NCBI GenBank assembly: GCA_036824005.1
Contig: DAITBA010000022.1
Location: forward strand, 1-50,407
Length of the DNA stretch: 50,407 bases
From: DAITBA01 sp036824005
GTDB lineage: Bacteria > Pseudomonadota > Gammaproteobacteria > Burkholderiales > Rhodocyclaceae
Reading direction: 5' to 3'
Shown: piece by piece, positions 23,280-31,124 of the stretch
Position numbering within the stretch: the first letter of the stretch is position 1
Layout: each line of letters begins with the position of its first letter
Program-made: the position numbers and the translations under genes
Notes under the pieces: generated by a model
Databases searched by the model: none
What the model was told of the DNA's origin: nothing
Seen by the model: only the letters and a program-made list of their open reading frames with translations

Positions 23280-23891
23280 ATGAAAAACATCGCACTCAGC
23301 AGCCTTGCCGCTGTGGTTCTCGCGACGGCATTGCCGGCGCTTGCCCGCGACCACGGCCCGCGCGACCCCGGCGTCAACGCCCGCCAGTACAACCAGCAGC
23401 AACGCATCGGCCAGGGCGTGCGCTCAGGGCAGCTCACGCCGCGCGAAACCGTCCGTCTCGAACGCGAGCAGGCGCGCATTCGTGCCGAGGAACGACGCTA
23501 CAAGTCCGACGGCGTGCTGACCCGTGCCGAGCGCGCCGACCTGCAGCACGATCTTAACGTAGCCAATCGTCACATTTACAATGAGAAACATGACGCCCAG
23601 AAGATGCCTTGGGCCGGCGGCCAGCCGGGTAACCCGGCAACCCGCGACCCCGGCGTGAACGCCCGACAGTACAATCAGCAGGGCCGAATTGCTCAGGGTG
23701 TGCGCTCAGGCGAGCTGACCCGCGACGAGGTGGCGGAATTGCGCCAGGAGCAGCGCGCCATTCGCCAGGAAGAACGCCTGTACAAGTCCGACGGGGTGCT
23801 AACAAAGGCGGAGCGCAAGGATCTGCATCAGGATCTGAACGCCACCAGCAAGAACATCTATGAGGAAAAACACGACGCCGAAAGGCGCTGA
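23280..23891 (+). CDS. exported protein made of two tandem repeats
   Basis: A 203-residue secreted protein. Start is the ATG 6 bases after AAGGAG; an ATG at 23274 is too close to the ribosome site. The signal peptide (about 1-22, ends ALPALA) is followed by two copies of an 80-odd-residue unit, each beginning RDPGVNARQYNQQ and containing GQGVRSGQLTPRE / AQGVRSGELTRDE and YKSDGVLTRAER / YKSDGVLTKAER, ending in NEKHDA / EEKHDA. The units are strongly alike, so this is an internal duplication. The SDGVLT segments recall calcium-binding loops, but EF-hand residues are incomplete. Function unknown. Confidence 0.8.
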   Translation: MKNIALSSLAAVVLATALPALARDHGPRDPGVNARQYNQQQRIGQGVRSGQLTPRETVRLEREQARIRAEERRYKSDGVLTRAERADLQHDLNVANRHIYNEKHDAQKMPWAGGQPGNPATRDPGVNARQYNQQGRIAQGVRSGELTRDEVAELRQEQRAIRQEERLYKSDGVLTKAERKDLHQDLNATSKNIYEEKHDAERR

Positions 23892-23948
23892 ACGAGCAGG
23901 CAAGGCATGCCTTGCAGGGCATGATTGCCTGCCGACGCGGAGATCGGA

Positions 23949-24257
23949 ATGAGAGGTCTTGATTGGCGAGCAGGCATTCTTGTCGCGTTCAGTTGCCTGT
24001 TGCTGAGCAGCGCGGCTTACGCCGAGCGGGGCGACGACCGTCGCTTCCCGCGGCGCGGGCCGTTCATGCCGCAGCAGGAACGAGCGTTGCCGCCCGATGC
24101 GGGGCGCGCCTTCGTGCCCCCGCCCCCGCGCGATGCGCGTCCGGGCGGCCGGCTCACACCGGAGGAGCGCCGCCAGTTGCGTCAGGACATCTTCGATGCC
24201 GGACGCGATGTTTATCGGGATCGGGGCGATCGTCCGCCGCGGCAGCGCCGCTGGTAA
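23949..24257 (+). CDS. small exported Arg/Pro-rich protein
   Basis: A 102-residue protein with a signal peptide (about 1-25, ending SAAYA) and a mature part rich in Arg and Pro. The end GRLTPEERRQLRQDIFDAGR resembles the repeat unit of the gene 57 bases upstream and of small periplasmic proteins of unknown function. Start is ATG 23949 after GGAGATCGG. Probably part of one transcription unit with the duplicated exported protein. Confidence 0.65.
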   Translation: MRGLDWRAGILVAFSCLLLSSAAYAERGDDRRFPRRGPFMPQQERALPPDAGRAFVPPPPRDARPGGRLTPEERRQLRQDIFDAGRDVYRDRGDRPPRQRRW

Positions 24258-24272
24258 CCAACGGAGAGTCCA

Positions 24273-24464
24273 ATGTCATCGATACTCATCGCCGCCCTGG
24301 CCAACGTCCTGATCGCCGCCGGGCTGACCGCGTGCGATCGCTCGCGCGCTGACCTGCGCAGCAGACGGCCGCTGCGGCGCAAGCTGCAGCTCGTCGCCGC
24401 GCCGCTGGCGCGCAATCGTGGCGCGGACCGCCTTTCACCGGCGAAAGACGACCTGCGCCGCTGA
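24273..24464 (+). CDS. possible small lipoprotein
   Basis: A 63-residue reading frame with GGAGAG before the ATG and a hydrophobic start ending in a lipobox-like LTAC. The rest is Arg-rich and not recognised. It follows the exported protein by 15 bases. Composition cannot exclude a chance frame; the region also lies just upstream of a deleted gene. Confidence 0.3.
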   Translation: MSSILIAALANVLIAAGLTACDRSRADLRSRRPLRRKLQLVAAPLARNRGADRLSPAKDDLRR

Positions 24465-24480
24465 CCGCCCCTCGCCGGCG

Positions 24481-24972
24481 ATGTCGAGACGGGCACCTAT
24501 CGTGACATCGGTCGCGGCTGCGAAACGGAAGGTCGGCCGTTTCGCCTGGGCTTTGATCGTTACCCGCATGCTCTTGCCGAATTCGGGGCTGGCTGCGGCC
24601 ATGCCGGTGGAGGAGGCGCGGCATCTCCTGAGTCCCACCGGCTTTGGTCCGACGCCGGGGGAGACCGCCGAACCTGCTCGGTATTCCCGCGAGCACGCGG
24701 TGGACCGCCTCCCACAGGGGGCTGTGGCCGAGGCTGCACGGCAGAGCGACGCCGCCGCTCACCATGGCGGCGCAATGGAGTGTCGGCTGTCGGGTGCGCT
24801 GGCGGATCTTCACTTTGACAGCGCAGCCTGGCTCCGTGAGGTGGAAACCTGCGGGCTGAACGCGTCGACGGTGCTCCCCGCGGGCGGAACGGTGCAATCG
24901 GTGCCGACACCGATCCACCATCGGGCGCTGATCCACTTGCTGGCACAAGACCCCATTTATCAACTGAAATGA
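24481..24972 (+). pseudogene. DUF1800-family gene with large internal deletion
   Basis: The frame begins with a hydrophobic leader, then MPVEEARHLLSPTGFGPTPG, the diagnostic N-terminus of DUF1800 proteins (normally about 450-600 residues). After about 25 more residues it jumps to ALIHLLAQDPIYQLK, the typical last residues of the same family. The middle, some 300-400 residues, is gone while the frame stays open. DUF1800 genes usually precede a DUF1501 gene, as here, and the ATGA overlap is kept. A folded product is unlikely. Confidence 0.7.
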
Positions 24973-26156
24973 CGCCGACCGTGCTCGGACGCCGCCAGTT
25001 CATCAGACTTCTGGGCAGTGGCGGCCTTGCCGTGGCATTGCCAAGGTTCGACGTAAGCGCCGCGCCGCTCGCGGTCCAGCCGGAGAACCGTCGTCGGCTC
25101 CTGATCCTGGTCGAGCTCAAAGGAGGCAACGATAGCCTGAATACGGTGATTCCGTACGCCGACGCCGCCTACCATGCCTTGCGACCACGCCTGGCCATTG
25201 GACGCGATGGCGTTCTGCGGCTGGACGAGCGGCTAGGCCTGCATGCGTCGCTCGAGCCCCTGATGGCAATTTGGCAAGCCGGGGAACTGGCGATCGTGCA
25301 GGGGCTTGGCTACCCGCACCCCAATCTGTCCCATTTCCGCTCCATCGAGATCTGGGACACGGCATCGAAGAGCGGCGAGTATCTGCCGGATGGTTGGCTG
25401 GCGCGCGCCTTGTGCTCGAAACCGCCGCAGTCGGGTTTCGCTGCCGACGGCGTCGTGATTGGCGCGCCGGAACTGGGGCCGCTCACCGGGACGGGGCCGC
25501 GGGTCGTTTCGTTGTCGGACACCGAGCAGTTCCTGCGCCAGGCGATGCTCGCCATGCGAGGGCAGGACATGGCATCTGCGGCGCTGGCCCACGGCGTCAA
25601 GGCGGAGAGGGACATCGCCCGGTCGGCGAGTGGGCTCGCCGCCAGCCAAGCGTTGCGCACTGAGTTCCCTCCCCATCCCTTTGGCAGGGCGATCCGGACC
25701 GCGTGCCAGGTCATCGCCGCTGGCTCGGGTATCGCAGCCCTGCGGCTGTCGCTCAACGGCTTCGACACCCACCATACACAGGCGGGCATCCACGCGGGGC
25801 TGCTCAAGCAACTGGCGCAGGGACTCGTCGCGCTGCGTGCCGGACTGATCGAACTCGGACGCTGGCACGAGAGCCTGGTCCTAACCTACAGCGAGTTCGG
25901 CCGCCGTCCGCGGGAAAACCTGAGTGGCGGCACCGATCACGGCACCGCTGCCGCGCATCTCGTCCTCGGCGGCAAGGTACGCGGCGGCCTTCATGGCGCT
26001 GCGTCGGATCTGGGACGGCTCGACGGCAACGGTAACCTGCCGTTCGGCGTCGACTTTCGCAGCCTCTATGCAACCGTATTGGATCGGTGGTGGGGGATGG
26101 AATCGGCGGCTATTCTGGGCGGAAATTTCGAGCTGCTGCCGCTGCTCAGGGGCTAG
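24969..26156 (+). CDS. DUF1501 family protein, Tat-exported
   Basis: A 395-residue protein. A twin-arginine signal (GRRQFIRLLGSGGLAVALP) is followed by the DUF1501 signatures: LILVELKGGNDSLNTVIPYA, LGYPHPNLSHFRSIEIWDTA, LSLNGFDTHHTQAG and TYSEFGRRPRENLSGGTDHG. The fold is alkaline-phosphatase/sulfatase-like; members are exported, but the substrate is unknown. It usually works with a DUF1800 protein, which here is reduced to a remnant overlapping by 4 bases. Confidence 0.88.
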   Translation: MTPTVLGRRQFIRLLGSGGLAVALPRFDVSAAPLAVQPENRRRLLILVELKGGNDSLNTVIPYADAAYHALRPRLAIGRDGVLRLDERLGLHASLEPLMAIWQAGELAIVQGLGYPHPNLSHFRSIEIWDTASKSGEYLPDGWLARALCSKPPQSGFAADGVVIGAPELGPLTGTGPRVVSLSDTEQFLRQAMLAMRGQDMASAALAHGVKAERDIARSASGLAASQALRTEFPPHPFGRAIRTACQVIAAGSGIAALRLSLNGFDTHHTQAGIHAGLLKQLAQGLVALRAGLIELGRWHESLVLTYSEFGRRPRENLSGGTDHGTAAAHLVLGGKVRGGLHGAASDLGRLDGNGNLPFGVDFRSLYATVLDRWWGMESAAILGGNFELLPLLRG

Positions 26157-26220
26157 ACATCATGGGCGCGCGCGGCCATGATGTCCAAGCCCTGGCCGCG
26201 GCAAATCCAGGGAGGACGAC

Positions 26221-26439
26221 ATGGCAATCGAGATGAAGCGACTCAATTCCGGCCGGCTGCGCGCCGTCGGCTACGACGCCTCGGCGCGCTTGCTGCAGGT
26301 CGAGTTCGACGACGGCAAGCTCGTCCAGTATCAGGGCGTGGGTCAGGAGGTGTGGCGCCGGCTGAGTTCGTCGGGCTCGGCCTGGAGCTACTTCCGCGAC
26401 AACATCGAAGAGGACTTCTCAGCGCGGCGCATTCGCTGA
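26221..26439 (+). CDS. KTSC-domain protein
   Basis: A 72-residue protein matching the KTSC domain: RLRAVGYDASARLLQVEFDD, then YQGVGQEVWRRLSSS and SYFRDNIEEDF. The domain is found alone or fused to lysyl-tRNA synthetase and has been linked to nucleic-acid binding; no activity is assigned. GGAGG lies upstream of the ATG. A GC-rich hairpin follows its stop. Confidence 0.85.
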   Translation: MAIEMKRLNSGRLRAVGYDASARLLQVEFDDGKLVQYQGVGQEVWRRLSSSGSAWSYFRDNIEEDFSARRIR

Positions 26440-26454
26440 TAATCTAGCGCCTTC

Positions 26455-26469
26455 GGGGCGTCGCGCCCC
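26455..26469 (+). terminator. hairpin after KTSC gene
   Basis: GGGGCG, TCG, CGCCCC is a perfect 6-bp stem 15 bases after the stop. The following bases are not a clean T run, so termination would be weak or factor-aided. Confidence 0.4.
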
Positions 26470-26504
26470 GTCTCCCCACATCCGCTCCCACGGAGAAGAG
26501 ATTG

Positions 26505-26533
26505 CATCCCGGCGTCGCGCGACGCACGGGATG
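26505..26533. repeat. nested palindrome upstream of sensor kinase
   Basis: CATCCCG (26505-26511) and CGGGATG (26527-26533) flank a perfect 14-bp palindrome, GCGTCGCGCGACGC (26512-26525). It lies 45-73 bases before the kinase start and could be an operator or a transcript hairpin. Confidence 0.5.
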
Positions 26534-26577
26534 TCCGTGCATTTGAACCATGCCACTATTCTTCTACGCTGGCAGTC

Positions 26578-28956
26578 ATGATCGAACACGGCTCCGAAGC
26601 TGATGCCGAACCGCTTGGGCGGGTACGCCAGGCGATCGGGCTGCGCGCGCTCATCGTCGGCGGCTTCGGCCTGGTCATCGCCCTGTGCGTGGTGACCGTC
26701 GCCGTGTCGGTCTGGATGGGCAACCGCATGGTGTCGGCACTGGACACCAATAGCAACGTCCACGACCGGATCGCCGATCTCTCGCTGGCGAGCAATGTCG
26801 CGATGATGAAGGCGCGCCGCGACGAGAAGGATCTATTTTTTCTCGAACGGAACACCGGCAACGGCGCGGCGCGCTCCCATCAGCTCGCCCGCGTCACCGA
26901 CAACCTCGCGATCCTGCGCGACAACCTGGTCGAGATCAGCCGCCTGGTGGACGACGTGGATACGCTGCGCGATATCAACGAGATCGAACGCGCGCTTGAG
27001 GCCTACGAGCTGCAGTTGCGCTCCGCGGTCGAGCTGCGCGGGCGCATCGGCGACGAACAATCGGGCGAGCGCGCTCTGTTGAGCGTTACCGCCCAGCGCA
27101 TCGAGGTCGTGCTGTCGCGCCGACATGCCCCGGGACACGTGCGGGCGGAATACTGGCACCTGCGCCGCCTGGAGCGCGAGGGCATCGCCACGGCGGCACG
27201 AGCGGACGCGCTGGCGTTCGATCGGGGCGTGGCACGCTTCCGGCAGGTGCTGGATGGCTGGGCGATGCCGACGGCGGAGAAGCTGCTGCTCATGCGCCTG
27301 ACGGACGACTACCGCGACGCGTTTCACGAGTATCTGTCCGTCGCCGAGCAGATCCAGATCACCATGTCCGCATACCAAGACGCGGCGGGAAGCGTCGAAC
27401 CAAGGCTGGAGCGCCTCTATCGTCATCAGTTGCAGTCGGCCGAAGCGTTGAACGTCAAGGCGCGGCAGGCACAGCGCATCGCCGAGGTCGGGCTGTTCGT
27501 CGTCTTGCTCGTGGCGGCCGCGCTCAGTCTGCTGGTGGCGGCGGCGGTCAATCGCGTTGTCCGACGCGGCGTCGAACCCCTCATCGACCTGGTCACCCGG
27601 GTCGGGCAGGGAAAGCTCGGCGCCCGCATCGATACCGAGGGCGGGCATGAGTTCGGGCGCCTTGCCATGGCCCTGAACGACATGGCATCGGCATTGCAGA
27701 TGCGCCAGGCCTATCTGCGGGCGATGATGGACAGCTTCCCCTATCAGATCTGGCTCAAAGACACGCAGGGGCGCTTTCTGGCGGTCAACGAGCCGCTCGT
27801 GCGCGCCTGCGGGCAATCCGGTGCGCACGCCGTCATCGGCAAAGCCGACAGCGCCATCTGGCCGCCGGAGCGGGCGCGGCAGTATCAGGCCGAGGACCGC
27901 GAGGTCATGGACTGCCTTGTCTCCCGGCAGTTCGAACGCCGGAGCGGGGAGGGGGGCGAACAGCGCTGGGAGGAAGTTTTCAAGGCGCCGGTGCTCGACA
28001 ATGACGGCCGGCTGCTCGGCACCGTCGGCCTGGCGCGCGACATCACCCAGCGCAAGCACGCCGAGCAGCAGGTGCAGGAGCTGACACGGACGCTGGAACG
28101 GCGCGTGCGCGAGCGCACGGCGGAACTCGAAGCGAGCAACAAGGAGCTGGAGAGTTTCAGCTACTCCGTGTCCCACGACCTGCGCGCGCCCTTGCGCACC
28201 ATCGACGGCTGGAGCCTGGCGCTGATGGAGGACTACGGCGACCGACTGGACAATCAGGGGCTGCAGTATCTGCGCCGGGTACGCGTGCAGGCCCAGTACA
28301 TGGCTGAGGTCATCGACAATCTCATCAAGCTGGCGCGCGTCACCCGCAGTGAAATGCACCGCGCCACGGTGAGCTTGTCCGAGCTCGCCGCCGAGTGTCT
28401 GGCGGAGCTGCAAAGGATGGAGCCGGAGCGCTCGGTGGCGTGCGTCGTGCAGCCGGGGCTCAAGGCGACGGGCGATGCCGTGCTGCTCAGCATCGCCCTG
28501 CAGAATCTCCTGGGCAATGCCTGGAAGTTCACTGGCAAGACGGCGCGCGCCCGCGTCGAGTTCGGACAGGAGACGACGCCCGAGGGCGATGCCTATTGCG
28601 TGCGCGACAATGGTGCCGGGTTCGACATGGCGTATGCAAAGCGTCTGTTCACCGCCTTCCACCGCCTGCATGGCGCCGCCGATTTCCCTGGCTCGGGCAT
28701 CGGCCTGGCGACGGTTCAACGGATCATCCAGCGCCATGGTGGACGCATATGGGCGCAGGCCCGGGAGGGCCATGGCGCGACCTTCTACTTTACCCTCGGC
28801 GAGTGCTCACGCCAGGATGCCGGGAAGGCGAACGCTTCCCAGCCCGGCCAGGACGTGCCGGCGCTGTTGCGCGATAGCCCGGCCGATGGATCGAACCTTG
28901 GCAGCGCACAGTCCGGTCAAAATGCCCATGGCCGCGGCGTCCTAGACGCAGGCTGA
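26578..28956 (+). CDS. HAMP-PAS sensor histidine kinase (orphan)
   Basis: A 792-residue membrane kinase. TM1 is at about 23-45. The periplasmic region up to about 300 is helical and contains KARRDEKDLFFLERN, like the RR-EKD-LLR motif of helical bimodular (HBM) sensors. TM2 is at about 303-325, then HAMP, a PAS domain (MDSFPYQIWLKDTQGRFLAV) with PAC, a coiled coil, HisKA with H533 in SVSHDLRAPLRT, and the ATPase (NLLGNAWKFTG, DNGAGFD, GSGIGLATV), a phytochrome-like kinase core. The 45-residue tail after it is unlike the family. No response regulator is adjacent. Translation may start a little downstream of 26578. Confidence 0.88.
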   Translation: MIEHGSEADAEPLGRVRQAIGLRALIVGGFGLVIALCVVTVAVSVWMGNRMVSALDTNSNVHDRIADLSLASNVAMMKARRDEKDLFFLERNTGNGAARSHQLARVTDNLAILRDNLVEISRLVDDVDTLRDINEIERALEAYELQLRSAVELRGRIGDEQSGERALLSVTAQRIEVVLSRRHAPGHVRAEYWHLRRLEREGIATAARADALAFDRGVARFRQVLDGWAMPTAEKLLLMRLTDDYRDAFHEYLSVAEQIQITMSAYQDAAGSVEPRLERLYRHQLQSAEALNVKARQAQRIAEVGLFVVLLVAAALSLLVAAAVNRVVRRGVEPLIDLVTRVGQGKLGARIDTEGGHEFGRLAMALNDMASALQMRQAYLRAMMDSFPYQIWLKDTQGRFLAVNEPLVRACGQSGAHAVIGKADSAIWPPERARQYQAEDREVMDCLVSRQFERRSGEGGEQRWEEVFKAPVLDNDGRLLGTVGLARDITQRKHAEQQVQELTRTLERRVRERTAELEASNKELESFSYSVSHDLRAPLRTIDGWSLALMEDYGDRLDNQGLQYLRRVRVQAQYMAEVIDNLIKLARVTRSEMHRATVSLSELAAECLAELQRMEPERSVACVVQPGLKATGDAVLLSIALQNLLGNAWKFTGKTARARVEFGQETTPEGDAYCVRDNGAGFDMAYAKRLFTAFHRLHGAADFPGSGIGLATVQRIIQRHGGRIWAQAREGHGATFYFTLGECSRQDAGKANASQPGQDVPALLRDSPADGSNLGSAQSGQNAHGRGVLDAG

Positions 28957-29107
28957 TCCCGCCATCGATGCCGCCCGAGGGAACCCGCCGTGCACGGCGT
29001 CATCCGGCGACGTTGGGGCGTGCGTCGGCGCACGCTTTGCGGCGGCATGAGCGATGCGCCGTGCCTGCGTCCGAGGGCACGGCGCCTCGGTTACAATGCC
29101 CCTGCCC

Positions 29108-29800
29108 ATGAAACTCCTGGCAATCGAAACCTCCTCCGAGCAGGGCTCGGCGGCTCTGTGGTGGGATGGACGCGTCCATGAGCGTCGCAGCGAGCGATCC
29201 GAGGCGCACTCGGCCCGGTTGCTGCCGCAGGTGGCCGAACTTCTCGCCGAGACGGGGCTGCGGCTTTCCGACCTGGACGCCATCGCCTTCGGCGCCGGGC
29301 CCGGGAGCTTCACCGGTCTGCGGCTTGCCTGCGGCGTTGCCCAAGGCCTCGCCTTCGGTGCCGATCGGCCGGTGATCGGCGTCAACAGCCTCGAAGCCGT
29401 GGCCTGCTCAGCAGGGCAGCCGTTGTGCTACGTGGCCATCGACGCCCGGATGGACGAAGTTTATTGCGCTGCCTATCGCGTCGGCAGCGATGACATCGAA
29501 ACCGTTATCGGGCCCTGTGTGCTCCCACCCGCCGCCGCGACTCAGCCGCCCGGCCGCGGCTGGCATGGCTGCGGTTCCGGATTTGCCGTCCACGGCGAGG
29601 CTCTGCGCGGGCGGCTCGGCGACGCGGTGGCATCGGTGGACGCTGCGGCAATGCCCATGGCATCAATGGTGGCGCAATTGGCGGTGCGGCGCCTGGCGCG
29701 CCACGGTGGGGCGGATGCGGCGATGGCCCAGCCGCTCTATGTCCGCGACAAAGTCGCGCTGACGACTGCCGAGCGGCTGGCTCGGGGAGGCAAAGCGTGA
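29108..29800 (+). CDS. tsaB: tRNA t6A synthesis protein TsaB
   Basis: A 230-residue ASKHA-fold protein, partner of TsaD and TsaE in making the N6-threonylcarbamoyladenosine of tRNA. It starts MKLLAIETSSEQGSAAL, has HSARLLPQVAELL and the glycine loop AFGAGPGSFTGLRLACGVAQ, all diagnostic. Overlaps rimI by 4 bases, a common tsaB-rimI pairing. A TACAAT at 29092-29097 lies only 10 bases before the ATG. Confidence 0.95.
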   Translation: MKLLAIETSSEQGSAALWWDGRVHERRSERSEAHSARLLPQVAELLAETGLRLSDLDAIAFGAGPGSFTGLRLACGVAQGLAFGADRPVIGVNSLEAVACSAGQPLCYVAIDARMDEVYCAAYRVGSDDIETVIGPCVLPPAAATQPPGRGWHGCGSGFAVHGEALRGRLGDAVASVDAAAMPMASMVAQLAVRRLARHGGADAAMAQPLYVRDKVALTTAERLARGGKA

Positions 29801-30258
29801 GCGCGGTGCTCGCCGATGCGCCGCGGTTCCTGCCCATGCAGGAAACAGACGTCGATGAGGTCGTGGCGGCCGAAGTGACCCTGTACGAGTTTCCGTGGTC
29901 GCGTCTGAATTTCAGCGATTCGCTCGCCGCCGGCTACAGTGCCTGGGTAACGAGGCAGGGCCCGGTATTGATCGCCTATGCCGTGATGATGCTATCCTTG
30001 GACGAAGCCCATCTGCTCAACCTGAGCGTGCTGCGGCCGTGGCAGCGCCGCGGCCATGGCGCGGCGCTGCTACGGCATCTCTTCGCCGTAGCGCGGGGAG
30101 CGGGGGCGCTGCAGATGTTTCTCGAGGTTCGGCCATCGAACTTCGCCGGTCTGGCGCTCTACAATCTCAACGGCTTCAATGCCATCGGCGTGCGACGCGG
30201 GTACTATCCAGCCAGGGGCGGGCGAGAGGATGGCATCGTCATGCGCGCAGCGTTGTGA
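29797..30258 (+). CDS. rimI: ribosomal-protein-alanine N-acetyltransferase RimI
   Basis: A 153-residue GNAT acetyltransferase that modifies the N-terminus of ribosomal protein S18. The acetyl-CoA loop reads RPWQRRGHGAALLRHL, and LEVRPSNFAGLALYNLNGF plus GVRRGYYP are typical of RimI. Start is the GTG overlapping the tsaB stop. Followed 19 bases later by the glycosylase gene. Confidence 0.93.
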   Translation: MSAVLADAPRFLPMQETDVDEVVAAEVTLYEFPWSRLNFSDSLAAGYSAWVTRQGPVLIAYAVMMLSLDEAHLLNLSVLRPWQRRGHGAALLRHLFAVARGAGALQMFLEVRPSNFAGLALYNLNGFNAIGVRRGYYPARGGREDGIVMRAAL

Positions 30259-30277
30259 CCATGGCGCCCGGCGGACG

Positions 30278-31006
30278 ATGAGCGACCGGCGTGCCTCCAT
30301 CCTGCGCGAGATGGGCTTGGCGCCCTTGTGGCGCCTGCGCCAGCACAACTCCCAGGTCGCGGACGAAACGCCGACAGCCGTCGGCAGCACCGCCGTGACG
30401 CCGACACCGGCAACGGACGATCGCGTAGCGCAGATCGCCGCCATGGACTGGCCGCAGCTCAAGGACGCCGTTGCCGCGTGCCGCGCCTGCCGATTGTGTG
30501 AGCAGCGCAAACAGGCGGTGCTCGGCGTCGGCGACATCCATCCCGACTGGCTGTTCGTGGGCGAGGGTCCCGGCGCGGAGGAGGACGAGCGCGGCGAGCC
30601 CTTCGTCGGACAAGCGGGCAAACTGCTTGACAACATGCTCGCTGCCATCGGGCTGAAACGCGGGCGCAAGGTCTACATCGCCAACGCGGTGAAGTGCCGG
30701 CCACCTGCCAATCGCACACCCGAGCCGGAGGAGACCGCGTCGTGCTATCCGTATCTGGTGCGGCAGATCCAGCTGCTTCAGCCGCGGCTGATCGTTGCCT
30801 TGGGCAAGCCGGCGGCGCAAACGCTGCTCAATGCCGATGTCAAGATCGCCGCCGCGCGCGGGCGGGTGTTCGAATACGCCACCACGCCGCTGATCGTGAC
30901 CTACCATCCGGCATACCTGCTGCGCAACTTGCCTGACAAGGCCAAGGCCTGGGAGGACTTGTGCTTTGCCCGCGCCACGCTGAAGCGCCGCAGCGAGAGC
31001 GCCTGA
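30278..31006 (+). CDS. family 4 uracil-DNA glycosylase
   Basis: A 242-residue iron-sulfur uracil-DNA glycosylase. After a variable N-terminal 65 residues come CRACRLCEQRKQAVLGVG, the GEGPGAEEDERGEPFVGQAG active-site motif, NAVKCRPPANRTP with a cluster Cys, ETASCYPYL with another, and the second motif THP-like ending VTYHPAYLLRN. It removes uracil from DNA. The start at ATG 30278 is the most likely; the Pro/Thr-rich N-terminal region is seen in proteobacterial homologues. Third gene of the tsaB-rimI unit. Confidence 0.93.
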   Translation: MSDRRASILREMGLAPLWRLRQHNSQVADETPTAVGSTAVTPTPATDDRVAQIAAMDWPQLKDAVAACRACRLCEQRKQAVLGVGDIHPDWLFVGEGPGAEEDERGEPFVGQAGKLLDNMLAAIGLKRGRKVYIANAVKCRPPANRTPEPEETASCYPYLVRQIQLLQPRLIVALGKPAAQTLLNADVKIAAARGRVFEYATTPLIVTYHPAYLLRNLPDKAKAWEDLCFARATLKRRSESA

Positions 31007-31124
31007 GCCGATTTCCCCTCGGCGCTGTTTCTGCTATGTTCTGGGCATCGGCCCTGAAGTGCTTCGTCGCCCTGGCCCAGGAAAAGCTTCCGGTGCGAAC
31101 GAACTCTTCCAATGAGGAGCAGTC

